64,000 nucleotides of DNA from Noviherbaspirillum massiliense JC206 (GCF_000312045.1 NZ_HE978634.1:553940-617939), one strand, 5' to 3'; positions 1-8,264 are shown, counted from the stretch's first letter. The notes: generated by a model from the sequence alone, not told the origin. Made by a program: numbers and translations.

Positions 1-19
1 CCCATGAGGGTGACGTGCC

Positions 20-280
20 ATGAGCTTCAGAATTGAGCAAGATACTTCGGCTCGTGATTCATTCGGGGAGTATCGGTACCGTATTTACAGCGGCGCCCGG
101 CTAGTTGCCCACTACTGGCATGATTACCGTGGAGATGAGCACGGTATTGAATTCCTCAATGGTACAAGTGAGTCTTATCCAGTTGGTAGCATGGTTGAGT
201 TCATTGAGGGCGGTGGGCCAAAGCCGCTAGTGCTCTCTGCACGAGCTATTGCCTACCTAGAAATGAAGGTCGCGTCGTAG
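20..280 (+). CDS. hypothetical 86-residue protein, gene-cassette-like
   Basis: An 86-residue soluble protein with no signal peptide or membrane segment. It is rich in aromatic and charged residues (a YRYRIYSG stretch near residue 19, HYWHDYRGDEHG near residue 31) and looks like a small alpha/beta domain. I do not recognise a family. Small orphan proteins of this type are typical cargo of integron gene cassettes, and a GCCTAAC motif that fits the RYYYAAC end of an attC site lies 29 bases after the stop. The cassette reading is inference. The ATG at 20 is preceded only by a weak ribosome site. The gene is complete, but its upstream context is outside the window. Confidence 0.6.
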   Translation: MSFRIEQDTSARDSFGEYRYRIYSGARLVAHYWHDYRGDEHGIEFLNGTSESYPVGSMVEFIEGGGPKPLVLSARAIAYLEMKVAS

Positions 281-751
281 TGCTCATGCAGGGGTTGAGC
301 TGCGGCCTAACAAATCGTATATGGACTCCCCCGAAGTACAAGGGACTTATCGAAAGGGATGGCATGAGGGAGCAGCCTGCAGTCGGCTATACGGCACCTG
401 AAGTGGACTTTGTGATGGTCAGTGCCAACATGAGATTCGTGTCGTTCTTGCGCTAGTCGCTAACAGGAGCCAACGCGGTAGATCTGACAATCGATACCGT
501 CACTCTCCATCTGCTCGACACGCTGAACATGTTCTCTGCAATCAATGGGGGAAATGACCTCGGGCGAAGCTTTTGACCGCCATCTGCCAATGCGAGTGCA
601 CTGTCACATCAATCAAGGACGACAGACTGGCGTATATTCCTGCTCATGACGCGCCCTGTCATAGGAAGTCGCACTCAATCCGGCCCGGTATGGCAGCCGA
701 TATGGGTGTCCGACCGCGCCCGTCTTCTTAAATACTAGGCACTTCATCCCC
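281..751. other. intergenic stretch with attC-like half site, no recognisable gene
   Basis: About 470 bases with stops in all frames and no convincing coding region. At 309-315 is GCCTAAC followed by AAATCG, resembling the 5' end of an integron attC site, but no matching GTTRRRY partner with an intervening imperfect palindrome was found. From about 320 the text resembles neither flank and may be a decayed mobile or coding remnant. No clear promoter or terminator was identified. Confidence 0.4.
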
Positions 752-1198
752 ATGCGCCTCTGGTCCTTGCATCCTTCCTACCTTGACCCGAAAGGGCTTG
801 TTGCCCTGTGGCGCGAGGGCTTGCTCGCGCGCGCCGTGCTACGGGGCGAGACGCGCGGCTACCGGCATCACCCGCAGCTCGAGCGCTTCCGCGCGCACCC
901 CGATCCAGTGCAGGCGATCAATGCCTATCTCTGCGCTGTCCATGCCGAAGCAAGCACTCGCGGCTACGCTTTTGACCGGAGCAAGATAGAGCCATGCGAT
1001 GCGGTCAGTCCCATCGAAGTGACGACCGGCCAGCTGGCCTGCGAATGGGCTCACCTGCTTTCCAAGCTCGCCGTGCGCAGCCCCGAGTGTTACGCACGCC
1101 TTGCCACCCATGAAAATCCTTTGTGCCATCCGCTCTTTGTCATTCGGCCGGGCCCCGTGGAGCCATGGGAGCGGGCCCAAGCCGCACCTGGCGAATGA
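752..1198 (+). CDS. pyrimidine dimer DNA glycosylase / endonuclease V-like protein
   Basis: A 148-residue protein whose first residues (MRLWSLHPSYLD, then GLVALWREGLLA) match the Pyr_excise family related to phage T4 DenV, which removes UV-induced pyrimidine dimers by combined glycosylase and AP-lyase action. The WRE at residues 20-22 lines up with the YRE of T4 endonuclease V, where Glu23 is catalytic. T4 uses an N-terminal Thr2 as nucleophile. Here residue 2 is Arg, so the chemistry may differ, as in many chromosomal family members. His/Arg-rich residues 38-50 could contact DNA. The stop overlaps the next start (ATGA), so the two genes are probably translationally coupled. Confidence 0.7.
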   Translation: MRLWSLHPSYLDPKGLVALWREGLLARAVLRGETRGYRHHPQLERFRAHPDPVQAINAYLCAVHAEASTRGYAFDRSKIEPCDAVSPIEVTTGQLACEWAHLLSKLAVRSPECYARLATHENPLCHPLFVIRPGPVEPWERAQAAPGE

Positions 1199-1662
1199 AG
1201 CGGGGCCACATGGAGAAGACATCCACTGACTGGAAGGAAGCATTCGCCGGCTTGCCCGCGATGCCGGCCATGTCGCTCCGGGGCGGCGACGCCGTGGATG
1301 AGTACGCGCCGGTCCCGCCTTATGATCCGGATGCGGATTGCCCCACCGGCGACTACTTCGAAAGGTATTTCTGGGAGCTGCCGCATCTGGATGCCGATTC
1401 CTGGCGATACTATCTGCCATTCCTTCTCGAGTATGCGCTGGAAAACATTGGAAATTCCGAGTCGAATGCTGTTGACGCGTTCCTGTTTTCACTTCGGCCA
1501 CCGGATCGCGATCCTCCACGCTTCGGAGCACTTTCGCTGCAGCAGGATCAGGCTGTGGTAGCCGTCCTGGACCGGCTTGCCTTCGTTCCGGAATCCGTCT
1601 GGAAGGAGCCAGCGATGACGGCCCTAGAAGAGTATTGGGGGCCAGGGGCGATCCATCGGTAA
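1195..1662 (+). CDS. hypothetical protein, DUF6714-like
   Basis: About 155 residues if translation begins at the ATG at 1195, which overlaps the upstream stop. The ATG at 1210 is an alternative. The acidic, aromatic middle part (GDYFERYFWELPHLDADSW, then YYLPFLLEYALE) and the C-terminal LEEYWG fit the small DUF6714 family of unknown function. It is soluble, with no signal peptide. The overlap with the endonuclease V-like gene suggests co-translation, but no functional link is known to me. The family assignment is moderate and the function unknown. Confidence 0.6.
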   Translation: MKRGHMEKTSTDWKEAFAGLPAMPAMSLRGGDAVDEYAPVPPYDPDADCPTGDYFERYFWELPHLDADSWRYYLPFLLEYALENIGNSESNAVDAFLFSLRPPDRDPPRFGALSLQQDQAVVAVLDRLAFVPESVWKEPAMTALEEYWGPGAIHR

Positions 1663-1810
1663 TTCGCGTAAGGCTTGGCAGTGGGTGTGCGGAAGTGCTG
1701 CATCGCTGCCAAGCGCTCTATCTGACGAGGATTCCTGAGCCGCGTCGGAAGCATGGAAGGTGTAGAGACCTGTCACTTAAAATAATCCATCTACATTCGC
1801 CGGCACATCC

Positions 1811-2662
1811 ATGAAAGAAAATCATTCGAGCAAGACCGCGGAAGATGTGGCCCGGTTGCGAGCCGCCCATCAGCTTATGGATCATCCCCGGGTATTTGAC
1901 GATCCGGTGGCGCTGCGCATCGCCGGTGCGGAGGCGTTTGCGGCGACTGTCGCCGACCGCCAGCAAGGCCGGGGCCGGACAGCAATACGCGCGCTGCGTG
2001 CGGCAGTCGTGGCGCGCAGTCGTTACGCCGAAGAGCAGCTCGCACGCGCTGTCGAGACCGGTGTGCGCCAGTACGTGATCCTCGGCGCCGGTCTCGATAC
2101 TTTCGCCTATCGATGCGAATATGCCGGCTTGCATGTTTTCGAGGTCGATTATCCCGCCACGCAGGTTTGGAAAAGGAAGCGGCTTGCCGAGGCCGGAATT
2201 GAGCCTCCTCCATGCCTGCATTTCGTTCCCATTGACTTCGAAACACAATCCCTTTCAGGTGCGCTGCAAGACGCGGGACTCGATGCGAATCAGCCGGCTT
2301 TCTTTTCCTGGCTGGGCGTCACTCCCTATCTCAGTCGGGGAGCCATCATGGCGACGCTTGGTTTCATTGCCGCTTCCATGCAGCAGGGCAGCGCTGTGAT
2401 CTTCGATTACATGGTTGCGCCGCATCTTCTCGATCCCGTCCGGCGGACCGCGTTCGAAGCCATGGCTTCGAGAGTCGCTGAACTGGGTGAGCCCTGGCGT
2501 GCTTCCTTCGAGCCTGCTGCGCTGGCGTCCGAACTAAAGGAAATCGGCTTTCCCGCCATTCGGGATATGGGGCCGGAGGAACTCAACGCGCTTTATTTCC
2601 GTGACCGCACGGACGGCCTGAGGGTAAGCGGAATGTCCCGCATCATGCTTGCAATGGTTTGA
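1811..2662 (+). CDS. class I SAM-dependent methyltransferase, LCM/TIGR00027 type
   Basis: A 283-residue protein of the leucine-carboxyl-methyltransferase-like family (PF04072/TIGR00027). The diagnostic N-terminal segment (AEDVARLRAAHQLMD, DDPVALRI) is followed by the SAM-binding motif I (VILGAGLDTFAYR, about residues 88-100) and the acidic motif FEVDYPATQVWKR that binds the ribose. FFSWLGVTPYL near residue 160 is also typical. Members methylate unknown small molecules or secondary metabolites, so the substrate cannot be named. The RidA-like gene follows within 11 bases and is probably co-transcribed. Length is normal for the family. Confidence 0.85.
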   Translation: MKENHSSKTAEDVARLRAAHQLMDHPRVFDDPVALRIAGAEAFAATVADRQQGRGRTAIRALRAAVVARSRYAEEQLARAVETGVRQYVILGAGLDTFAYRCEYAGLHVFEVDYPATQVWKRKRLAEAGIEPPPCLHFVPIDFETQSLSGALQDAGLDANQPAFFSWLGVTPYLSRGAIMATLGFIAASMQQGSAVIFDYMVAPHLLDPVRRTAFEAMASRVAELGEPWRASFEPAALASELKEIGFPAIRDMGPEELNALYFRDRTDGLRVSGMSRIMLAMV

Positions 2663-2673
2663 GGAGAATAGCG

Positions 2674-3180
2674 ATGACAACGATGCAGTCCAGGGAAGAG
2701 GCGTTCCAGCAGGTGGCCAGAGAACTTGGCCACAGTTTTGATGGCGAAATGCGTACCGGCGGAAATTACGTGCCGGCGGTCGAGCATGGCGATGAAGTCT
2801 ATGTGAGCGGCCAGATCCCGCGAGTCGGCGACATGGTCGTGGTCACCGGGCGGGTCGGGAAGGATGTCTCGCTGGAGCAGGGACGTCATGCAGCGAAAAT
2901 CTGCGCCATGCGTGCGCTGGCAATTCTTCGCCAGACCCTTGGCAATCTCGATCGCATTCGCAAAGTGCTGCGCATCACGGTGTACGTGCAATGCGCGGAG
3001 GATTTTACCCAGCAAAGCGAAGTGGCCGATGGCGCCTCGGAAGTCCTGCATGCCGTTCTGTCGTCCGCAGGCCGGCCTACGAGAACGTCGGTGGGCGTCT
3101 ATCAATTGCCGAAGAACGCGCCGGTCGAGATCGACATGATCGTCGCGGTCGATCCCGCACACGCAAGCAAGAGGTCTTAA
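2674..3180 (+). CDS. RidA/YjgF/Rid family protein
   Basis: A 168-residue Rid-superfamily protein. These homotrimers deaminate reactive enamine/imine intermediates, although several subgroups have other or unknown roles. Visible features are NYVPAVEHGDEVYVSGQIPR (residues 28-48), a helix with RHAAKICAMRALAILRQTLG, and the C-terminal RTSVGVYQLPKNAPVEIDMIVAV. RTSVGV replaces the canonical arginine-containing RxxVxV substrate loop only slightly. It is longer than classical RidA (about 128 residues). The start at 2674 is set by GAGGAG at 2661-2666, 7 bases upstream. It probably forms an operon with the methyltransferase. Confidence 0.85.
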   Translation: MTTMQSREEAFQQVARELGHSFDGEMRTGGNYVPAVEHGDEVYVSGQIPRVGDMVVVTGRVGKDVSLEQGRHAAKICAMRALAILRQTLGNLDRIRKVLRITVYVQCAEDFTQQSEVADGASEVLHAVLSSAGRPTRTSVGVYQLPKNAPVEIDMIVAVDPAHASKRS

Positions 3181-3303
3181 ACTTGCCGGGGATGTTGCAG
3201 GCATGTCACTTTCGCAAGCATGTTTCTGGCCAAGGCCATGTTGCCATGCCAGACTGTCGGCGCGCGACTTGCGCGAAGGACAACAAGGACATGTGGAGGC
3301 GCT

Positions 3304-3777
3304 ATGGATGGTAAAGGATGGGGCTGGGTCGGCAAATATGTAATCGTGATTATTGCGGCGCTGCTGTTAGGTGTGGCCCTCGGCAATCTCGCCCTGTTCA
3401 AGAGTGCAACACTCGGCAATCCGCGGCTGACGGCAGCACGGCTGGCGGAATTCATTGCGCATATGGCGGCGCTCTCACTGCTGTGGTCGCTTGGCTGGCA
3501 GGCTGCGCAACAGATGCGCGATTCCAGCGAGCGCCTGAATGGGGTGGCAACGATCCTGGTGGCGCTCGTCAGCCTGTTGATCACGGCGACGGGCTACGTG
3601 GTTCTTGCCAACTTTATCGGTCCTTTCGTTTCCCGGGATGTGATGCAGATGGTGAACTGGCTGTTCATCCTCGGCGTGTTCGGTGCCGCCGCGTGGTTCA
3701 TCTTCGCGCTGTTTGCAGGTGCCGATGATCTGATGGCTGCGGTACGTGATGCACTTGCCGGGAAAAGGGAGGTCTGA
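3304..3777 (+). CDS. hypothetical inner-membrane protein, four predicted helices
   Basis: 157 residues with four hydrophobic segments: roughly 10-32 (VIVIIAALLLGVALG), 50-68, 85-110 (VALVSLLITATGYVVLANF) and 118-140 (WLFILGVFGAAAWFIFALF). The ATG at 3304 is preceded by GGAGG at 3295-3299. There is no recognisable domain, and function is unknown. It follows the Rid gene by about 120 bases on the same strand and could be a separate transcription unit. Confidence 0.7.
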   Translation: MDGKGWGWVGKYVIVIIAALLLGVALGNLALFKSATLGNPRLTAARLAEFIAHMAALSLLWSLGWQAAQQMRDSSERLNGVATILVALVSLLITATGYVVLANFIGPFVSRDVMQMVNWLFILGVFGAAAWFIFALFAGADDLMAAVRDALAGKREV

Positions 3778-3839
3778 GGGAGGATTCCGGCGCCATGTGT
3801 AGAGGACGCCGGAGTCAGAACGTCATATCAAGGGCCGGC

Positions 3840-4475
3840 CTATTTTGAGGATCGTGCTGGCCTGGCAAGCGCCTTTCTTAACTCGGCATTCGCGCCGAAC
3901 TGCTTCCTGAACTCGGCCAGGGCTGCAGGATACTGGTCAACCAGTTCCGCCTTGGTGACTTCGTTGAATTCATCCCGATGGAAACGCCAGGTGCCGACAT
4001 AGATCGCCTTGTCGCCTGGACGAATGTCGAATTCGATCGGCACCGGTAACAGGATTTCATTGGTATTCACTTCCGAACGGTAGCGGTTGACGGTCCTGAG
4101 CTTGTAATACGTGTAGACCGAGCCGTAGACAATGTAGCGCTTGTCTTTCGGTATGGGGAAGAAATAGGTTTCTTCCAGCTGGGGATTGAAGGCTTCTCGC
4201 GTCGTTTCGGCTTCCGTCAGTTGATCCGACAGGAACAGCATCGCCCGGTTGCGATAGGCTTCCTTCACATTGAAAGGATCGACCGTGCCCATCTTCAGGT
4301 CCTGGTCCTTCGCCTGGATCTTGGGCAGCATTTCAATTTTTCCCACCACCATCACGCTGCCGGAATCCACTTCGCTCAGGCTGGTCGCACTCTTGTGCAG
4401 CGTGCCGCAACCGCCTAAAAGCAACGCCGAAGCAAGCAGAACAGGGCGGGCACACTGAATGAATCTGGATAGCAT
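3840..4475 (-). CDS. hypothetical lipoprotein
   Basis: 211 residues with an N-terminal type II signal peptide (PVLLASALLLGGC, lipobox LLGGC), so the mature protein would start at the Cys and be membrane-anchored. The body has alternating beta-like segments (YIVYGSVYTYYKL, PVPIEFDIRPGDKAIYVGTWRFHRDEFNEV). The second half resembles the domain style of periplasmic lipoproteins that accompany stress or envelope genes, but I cannot name a family. AGGAG sits just upstream of the ATG. It begins 9 bases after the stop of another lipoprotein gene, so the two form an operon and may act together. Confidence 0.75.
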   Translation of the reverse strand: MLSRFIQCARPVLLASALLLGGCGTLHKSATSLSEVDSGSVMVVGKIEMLPKIQAKDQDLKMGTVDPFNVKEAYRNRAMLFLSDQLTEAETTREAFNPQLEETYFFPIPKDKRYIVYGSVYTYYKLRTVNRYRSEVNTNEILLPVPIEFDIRPGDKAIYVGTWRFHRDEFNEVTKAELVDQYPAALAEFRKQFGANAELRKALARPARSSK

Positions 4476-4484
4476 GGATGTCTC

Positions 4485-5048
4485 CTATTGAAGGGTGGCG
4501 AGCCGTTTCTTGGCGAGGTTGATCTGCCGCGTGTATTCGCGCATCTCGTCATCCGCCTCGAGTTCCTTGATGAGGCGTTGCAGCAGTTCCTTTTCCGAGG
4601 GTGCCTTGAGCGCTTTCATCTCGAACTGGCCCTGTTTCCAGAAGCCGCCCGCATGATCGACGTACTTGTAGGCACCCATGAAAAAAACGCCCGGCGTCTG
4701 AATGCGGATTGCGGTTTCGTTCCTGCCCTTGGTGCCGAAGAGGTATTCATGGTCACGCCTTGTCAGGAAGCTTCCTCCCCGCCCGCCGAATTTCTCGACC
4801 TGATAGGCACCGGGCTCGATGCCGATATGCCAGAACAGGCCATCCTTCGCGGGCACGTTGTACCAGCCGGCTTGCCCGCCATACTTTTTGATCGACACCC
4901 ATTCCAGGCTCGATGGCGCATCTGTCATGTCGACGTAGCCGTACACCAGCGACAGAGTTTCATCTTTCGGATCGACCGCCGGTCCCGCGCATCCGGCGAG
5001 AACGATGATGAAGCTCACGAGCGCAATCCGCCATTTGTGAAACGCCAT
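4485..5048 (-). CDS. hypothetical lipoprotein, first gene of a two-lipoprotein operon
   Basis: 187 residues. The start at 5048 is chosen over longer in-frame options because it gives a proper lipoprotein signal (WRIALVSFIIVLAGC, lipobox LAGC) and has GGAGG 6-7 bases upstream. The mature part contains TLSLVYGYVDMTDAPSSLEWV and a glycine-rich GYxVxxFGGRGG-like stretch resembling a carboxypeptidase-regulatory-like beta fold, and ends in a charged helix (ELLQRLIKELEADDEMREY). Function is unknown. The downstream lipoprotein shares the IRPGDKAIYVGTWRF-like beta pattern (here IRIQTPGVFFMGAYKYV), which suggests a related job in the outer-membrane inner leaflet. Confidence 0.75.
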   Translation of the reverse strand: MAFHKWRIALVSFIIVLAGCAGPAVDPKDETLSLVYGYVDMTDAPSSLEWVSIKKYGGQAGWYNVPAKDGLFWHIGIEPGAYQVEKFGGRGGSFLTRRDHEYLFGTKGRNETAIRIQTPGVFFMGAYKYVDHAGGFWKQGQFEMKALKAPSEKELLQRLIKELEADDEMREYTRQINLAKKRLATLQ

Positions 5049-5244
5049 GCTTTTCCTCCCGGGTTGAAAAAACCTGCAGCACGTTCCTGAACATGGTGCC
5101 CGGAGGATGAAAGTCCTTGTTGATTCGTGTTTGCACGGGCAGGTGGAGCGTTTAATATAGGCAACTATTTTGCCGCCACGGTGCCAATTCGCCAAGTGTC
5201 CGCTTCGGAAGGGTGGCCGCCCGCAGCACCAACTGGAAACCTCC

Positions 5245-6090
5245 ATGATGAAAAAAACGATCGCAATTCCGCAGGCAATTCTCTGCATGGCAGGTCTGCT
5301 GAGCTCGGCCGCGGCTCACGCGGAGGCGCTGCCGCTGTGGGAGCTCGGCCTTGGTGTCGCCGGCATCAGCCTGCCGGATTACCGCGGCTCCGACGAGAGG
5401 AGCACCTATGTATTGCCTGCGCCGTATTTCGTCTACCGGGGCAAACTCCTCAAGGCCGACCGCAATGGCGTACGCAGTATGTTGTTCGATAGCGACAGGG
5501 TGGACATTACTCTCGGTCTGAATGCAACCCTGCCGGTGAACAGCCGGAACAATGCGGCGCGTGCCGGCATGGAGAACCTCAAGCCTTCGATCGAGGTTGG
5601 TCCGACGATGAGCGTCAACCTGTGGAAGTCGTCCAACGAGAAAATGAAGCTGGATTTCCGCGCACCATTGCGGACGGCGATCACCGTGGAGTCTTCACCC
5701 AGACAGATAGGCTGGCTGTTTTCACCCAATCTGAACCTGGACGTGCGGGACCCGGCCGGTTTCTCGGGATGGAATCTCGGGCTGCTTGGCGGGATATTGG
5801 TCAATTCGCGCAAGAACAACGCTTATTTTTATTCGGTCGACTCCGCTGAGGCCACCGCGACCCGGCCTGCCTATGCCGCGCCGGGCGGCTATGCCGGTTC
5901 GCAATTCACCATGGCCTTGTCGAAGCGCTTCCCGCGCTACTGGGTGGGCGGCTTCGTGCGCTACGACAGTCTCGCCGGCGCGGTATTCGAGGACAGTCCG
6001 CTGGTGAAGAAGCGCAGCTCGGTATGGGCAGGGTTTGCGATTTCCTGGATCTTCAGCGAATCTTCGAGGATGGTGACGGCCGAGGATTGA
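5245..6090 (+). CDS. MipA/OmpV family outer-membrane protein
   Basis: 281 residues with a Sec signal peptide (IPQAILCMAGLLSSAAAHA, cleavage after AHA). The mature start LPLWELGLGVAGISLPDYRGSD is the hallmark of MipA/OmpV proteins, followed by the repeated beta strands of an outer-membrane barrel, ending in the typical aromatic C-terminal strands (WAGFAISWIF). E. coli MipA scaffolds MltA and PBP1b, and OmpV-like proteins act as porins or adhesins. The specific role here is not deducible. The ATG at 5245 is directly followed by a second ATG, and either could be used. It is divergent from the lipoprotein operon, with about 195 bases between. Confidence 0.9.
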   Translation: MMKKTIAIPQAILCMAGLLSSAAAHAEALPLWELGLGVAGISLPDYRGSDERSTYVLPAPYFVYRGKLLKADRNGVRSMLFDSDRVDITLGLNATLPVNSRNNAARAGMENLKPSIEVGPTMSVNLWKSSNEKMKLDFRAPLRTAITVESSPRQIGWLFSPNLNLDVRDPAGFSGWNLGLLGGILVNSRKNNAYFYSVDSAEATATRPAYAAPGGYAGSQFTMALSKRFPRYWVGGFVRYDSLAGAVFEDSPLVKKRSSVWAGFAISWIFSESSRMVTAED

Positions 6091-6192
6091 TTGGAGCGAA
6101 GGGCAATTTTCCGGATTCGCTTTGAACACGGACAGGTCACACCAGCTGACAGACAAGACATATCCGTCAACTTGATGCGCGGGAGAACAGCC

Positions 6193-6528
6193 ATGAAGCC
6201 ATTCAGTGGAAACGCCCCTCTGGCCTGGGTCGCCGCCCTTGGCGCCCTGATGGCCGTATTGTGGCCGTATTTTTCGGCGTCACCGTTGCCACTCCCGGGT
6301 TTGCGCAATCTTTCCGCGCCGCTGATCGGCTGGCCTCTGGCAGCCGTCAGCTTTGCGATGGCGGCATGGTTGTCACTGCCCGCCTGGCAGTCCCGGGACA
6401 GGCTGCTGATCTGCGCCGGGTTCTCGCTCTGCCTTTGCTTCGTGGTCGCGTTGTACGCATCCATGGTGGCTGCATGCATCTTCGCGTTTATCGGGAAGAA
6501 CATCATTTACGAGCAGCGGCGCACCTGA
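6193..6528 (+). CDS. small hypothetical membrane protein
   Basis: 111 residues beginning at the ATG at 6193, with GGGAGA at 6181-6186. Three hydrophobic stretches are visible (WVAALGALMAVLWPYF, LIGWPLAAVSFAMAAWL, LLICAGFSLCLCFVVALYASMVAACIF), with a short charged C-terminus. There is no recognisable domain. It ends 2 bases before the next gene, so it is probably translated together with the cold-shock/DUF1294 protein, which is also a membrane protein. Confidence 0.6.
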   Translation: MKPFSGNAPLAWVAALGALMAVLWPYFSASPLPLPGLRNLSAPLIGWPLAAVSFAMAAWLSLPAWQSRDRLLICAGFSLCLCFVVALYASMVAACIFAFIGKNIIYEQRRT

Positions 6529-6530
6529 AG

Positions 6531-7196
6531 ATGCAGCCGAGCCGAGCTTCGCGCCATCCTGAACCAGGGGCCATGCGCCATCGGGGCCGAATCACCAGCT
6601 GGAATGATGCGCGCGGCTTCGGTTTCATCACCCCGGACGATGGCGGTGCCCGGGTATTCCTTCACATCAAGGCCTTTTCAAAGGCAACGCGCCGCCCGGC
6701 TGGAAATGAAAGAGTGGTTTATGCACTTGCGCGTGACGGCAAGCGCGGGCCGAGTGCAGCGAGCGCCGCGTTTGCAGGCGCCCATCCTGCGCGCAGAGGA
6801 GGCGCCGGGGCGGGCGGCATTGCGGCTGCCTCCGCTTTCCTGTTCCTTCTTGCGATTTCAATTGCGGCATGGGCAGGCAAGCTGCCGATGCAAGTCCCGG
6901 TCCTGTATTGGGGCGCAAGCCTGCTGGCCTTTGCAGCCTACCTGGTCGACAAATCGGCGGCGCGGAGCGGCCGCTGGCGGACCAGGGAATCCAGTCTGCA
7001 TCTGTGTGCGCTCGTCGGCGGCTGGGCCGGCGCACTGCTCGCGCAGCAGACGCTTCGCCACAAGTCCCGCAAGCAGTCATTCCAGTCGGTATTCTGGGTG
7101 ACCGTTATCGCCAATCTGGGCATGCTGGGGCTGTACATATCACCGAGTTGCCGGCATGCCTTGGGTGTGGCGCTCGGGTGGACGATTAAAGGGTAA
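6531..7196 (+). CDS. cold-shock domain fused to DUF1294 membrane domain
   Basis: 221 residues with two domains. The N-terminal half is an OB-fold cold-shock domain with RNP1-like GFGFITPDD and RNP2-like VFLHIKAF (about residues 29-50), expected to bind single-stranded nucleic acid. The C-terminal half is DUF1294 (PF06961): three to four membrane helices with the conserved YLVDKSAARSGRWRTRE segment around residues 140-156 and LRHKSRKQSF. This fusion is known in proteobacteria, but its function is not. The start at 6531 lies 2 bases after the preceding stop. The ATG at 6573 (MRHRGRI) is also possible. Confidence 0.85.
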   Translation: MQPSRASRHPEPGAMRHRGRITSWNDARGFGFITPDDGGARVFLHIKAFSKATRRPAGNERVVYALARDGKRGPSAASAAFAGAHPARRGGAGAGGIAAASAFLFLLAISIAAWAGKLPMQVPVLYWGASLLAFAAYLVDKSAARSGRWRTRESSLHLCALVGGWAGALLAQQTLRHKSRKQSFQSVFWVTVIANLGMLGLYISPSCRHALGVALGWTIKG

Positions 7197-7287
7197 GATG
7201 TTTTCGAAGGTTTGCGCGTTCATGCATGCATGGCCCCGCATGGCGCGTGCAATGCCTGGCGCACTGTTCAATAATAAGGATCAGAGA

Positions 7288-8136
7288 TTGATTTCAGAAG
7301 CTTGCGGATTACTGCGAATATTCATCGCTAAGGCATGCAGAACGGTGGCAATACTCATGCTGACCAGCGGCATGATGTCAGCCCATGCGGCAAATGATCG
7401 CATCATCCGCATCGACAGACCGGGCAAGGCACCGCTGCTTTACCTGGCGACTGGCGCGGAAGGGCAGGCGCCCCAAGTGGGCGTGATCCTGTTCGTAGGA
7501 AGCGAAGGCGTCATCGATCTGGCAAACAAGGGCATCCCCCAGCCTGGGCATAATTTTCTGCTGCGCGCGCGCGCCGTGTTTGCCGAGCGTGGGCTGGCCG
7601 TGGCAAGTTTCGATCCGAGCGCCGACAGTGCGCCGCTGTCGGACGGCGTGCGCATGTCCAATCTGCATGCGGAAGAAGTGCGGCAGGTCTTGTCGGATTT
7701 CAAGGACAGGTTTGGGTTGAAACAGGTGTATCTGGTTGGAACCAGCCGCGGCACCATTTCAGCGGCACATCTCGCCGTTTACTTCGGCAAGGAAATCAGT
7801 GGCGTCGTGCTGACGTCGACGGTCTTCGTCAGCAGTCGCACCGGCCCCGGGCTCGCCAGTTTCGATTTCGACCAGATACCGGTTCCGCTGCTGTTCGTGC
7901 ATCATGGCCACGATGCCTGCAGGGTGACACCGCCCGACGGCGCCCGCAGGATGAGTGATCGATTTCCCGTGGTATTCATTGAAGGCGGCGATTGGCAGCG
8001 GGGTGATACCTGCGGTCCGTTCGGCCCGCATGGTTTCCTGGGGCGGGAGCGGGAAACGGTGGAAGTCATCAGCGACTGGATTCTCTGGAGGAAGTTGGGC
8101 AACGGGAGCGCGCCGGATGCTCCCAAGGTTGAATGA
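7288..8136 (+). CDS. secreted alpha/beta hydrolase
   Basis: A periplasmic or secreted serine hydrolase of the alpha/beta fold. Catalytic residues are visible: nucleophile elbow GTSRG (Ser153), Asp209 in HHGHDACR and His248 in GPHGFLG. I chose the TTG at 7288, with AAGGA at 7276-7280, because it places a normal signal peptide (LRIFIAKACRTVAILMLTSGMMSAHA) near the N-terminus. In-frame ATGs at 7198 and 7156 would give an unusually long leader. The substrate is unknown. The only related-sounding neighbour is the downstream phospholipase D-like protein, about 130 bases away. Confidence 0.8.
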   Translation: MISEACGLLRIFIAKACRTVAILMLTSGMMSAHAANDRIIRIDRPGKAPLLYLATGAEGQAPQVGVILFVGSEGVIDLANKGIPQPGHNFLLRARAVFAERGLAVASFDPSADSAPLSDGVRMSNLHAEEVRQVLSDFKDRFGLKQVYLVGTSRGTISAAHLAVYFGKEISGVVLTSTVFVSSRTGPGLASFDFDQIPVPLLFVHHGHDACRVTPPDGARRMSDRFPVVFIEGGDWQRGDTCGPFGPHGFLGRERETVEVISDWILWRKLGNGSAPDAPKVE

Positions 8137-8264
8137 TGCCGGGAATTTCCTCCTGCTTGCCTTGGAGGACGATCTGCTTGTCCGTCTTTTATTGAAGCGA
8201 AACTAACAGCCTTGCCGGACGTCGAACACCGAAACAAGCATTCTTTCTTTTCGGTACGGCGAGC

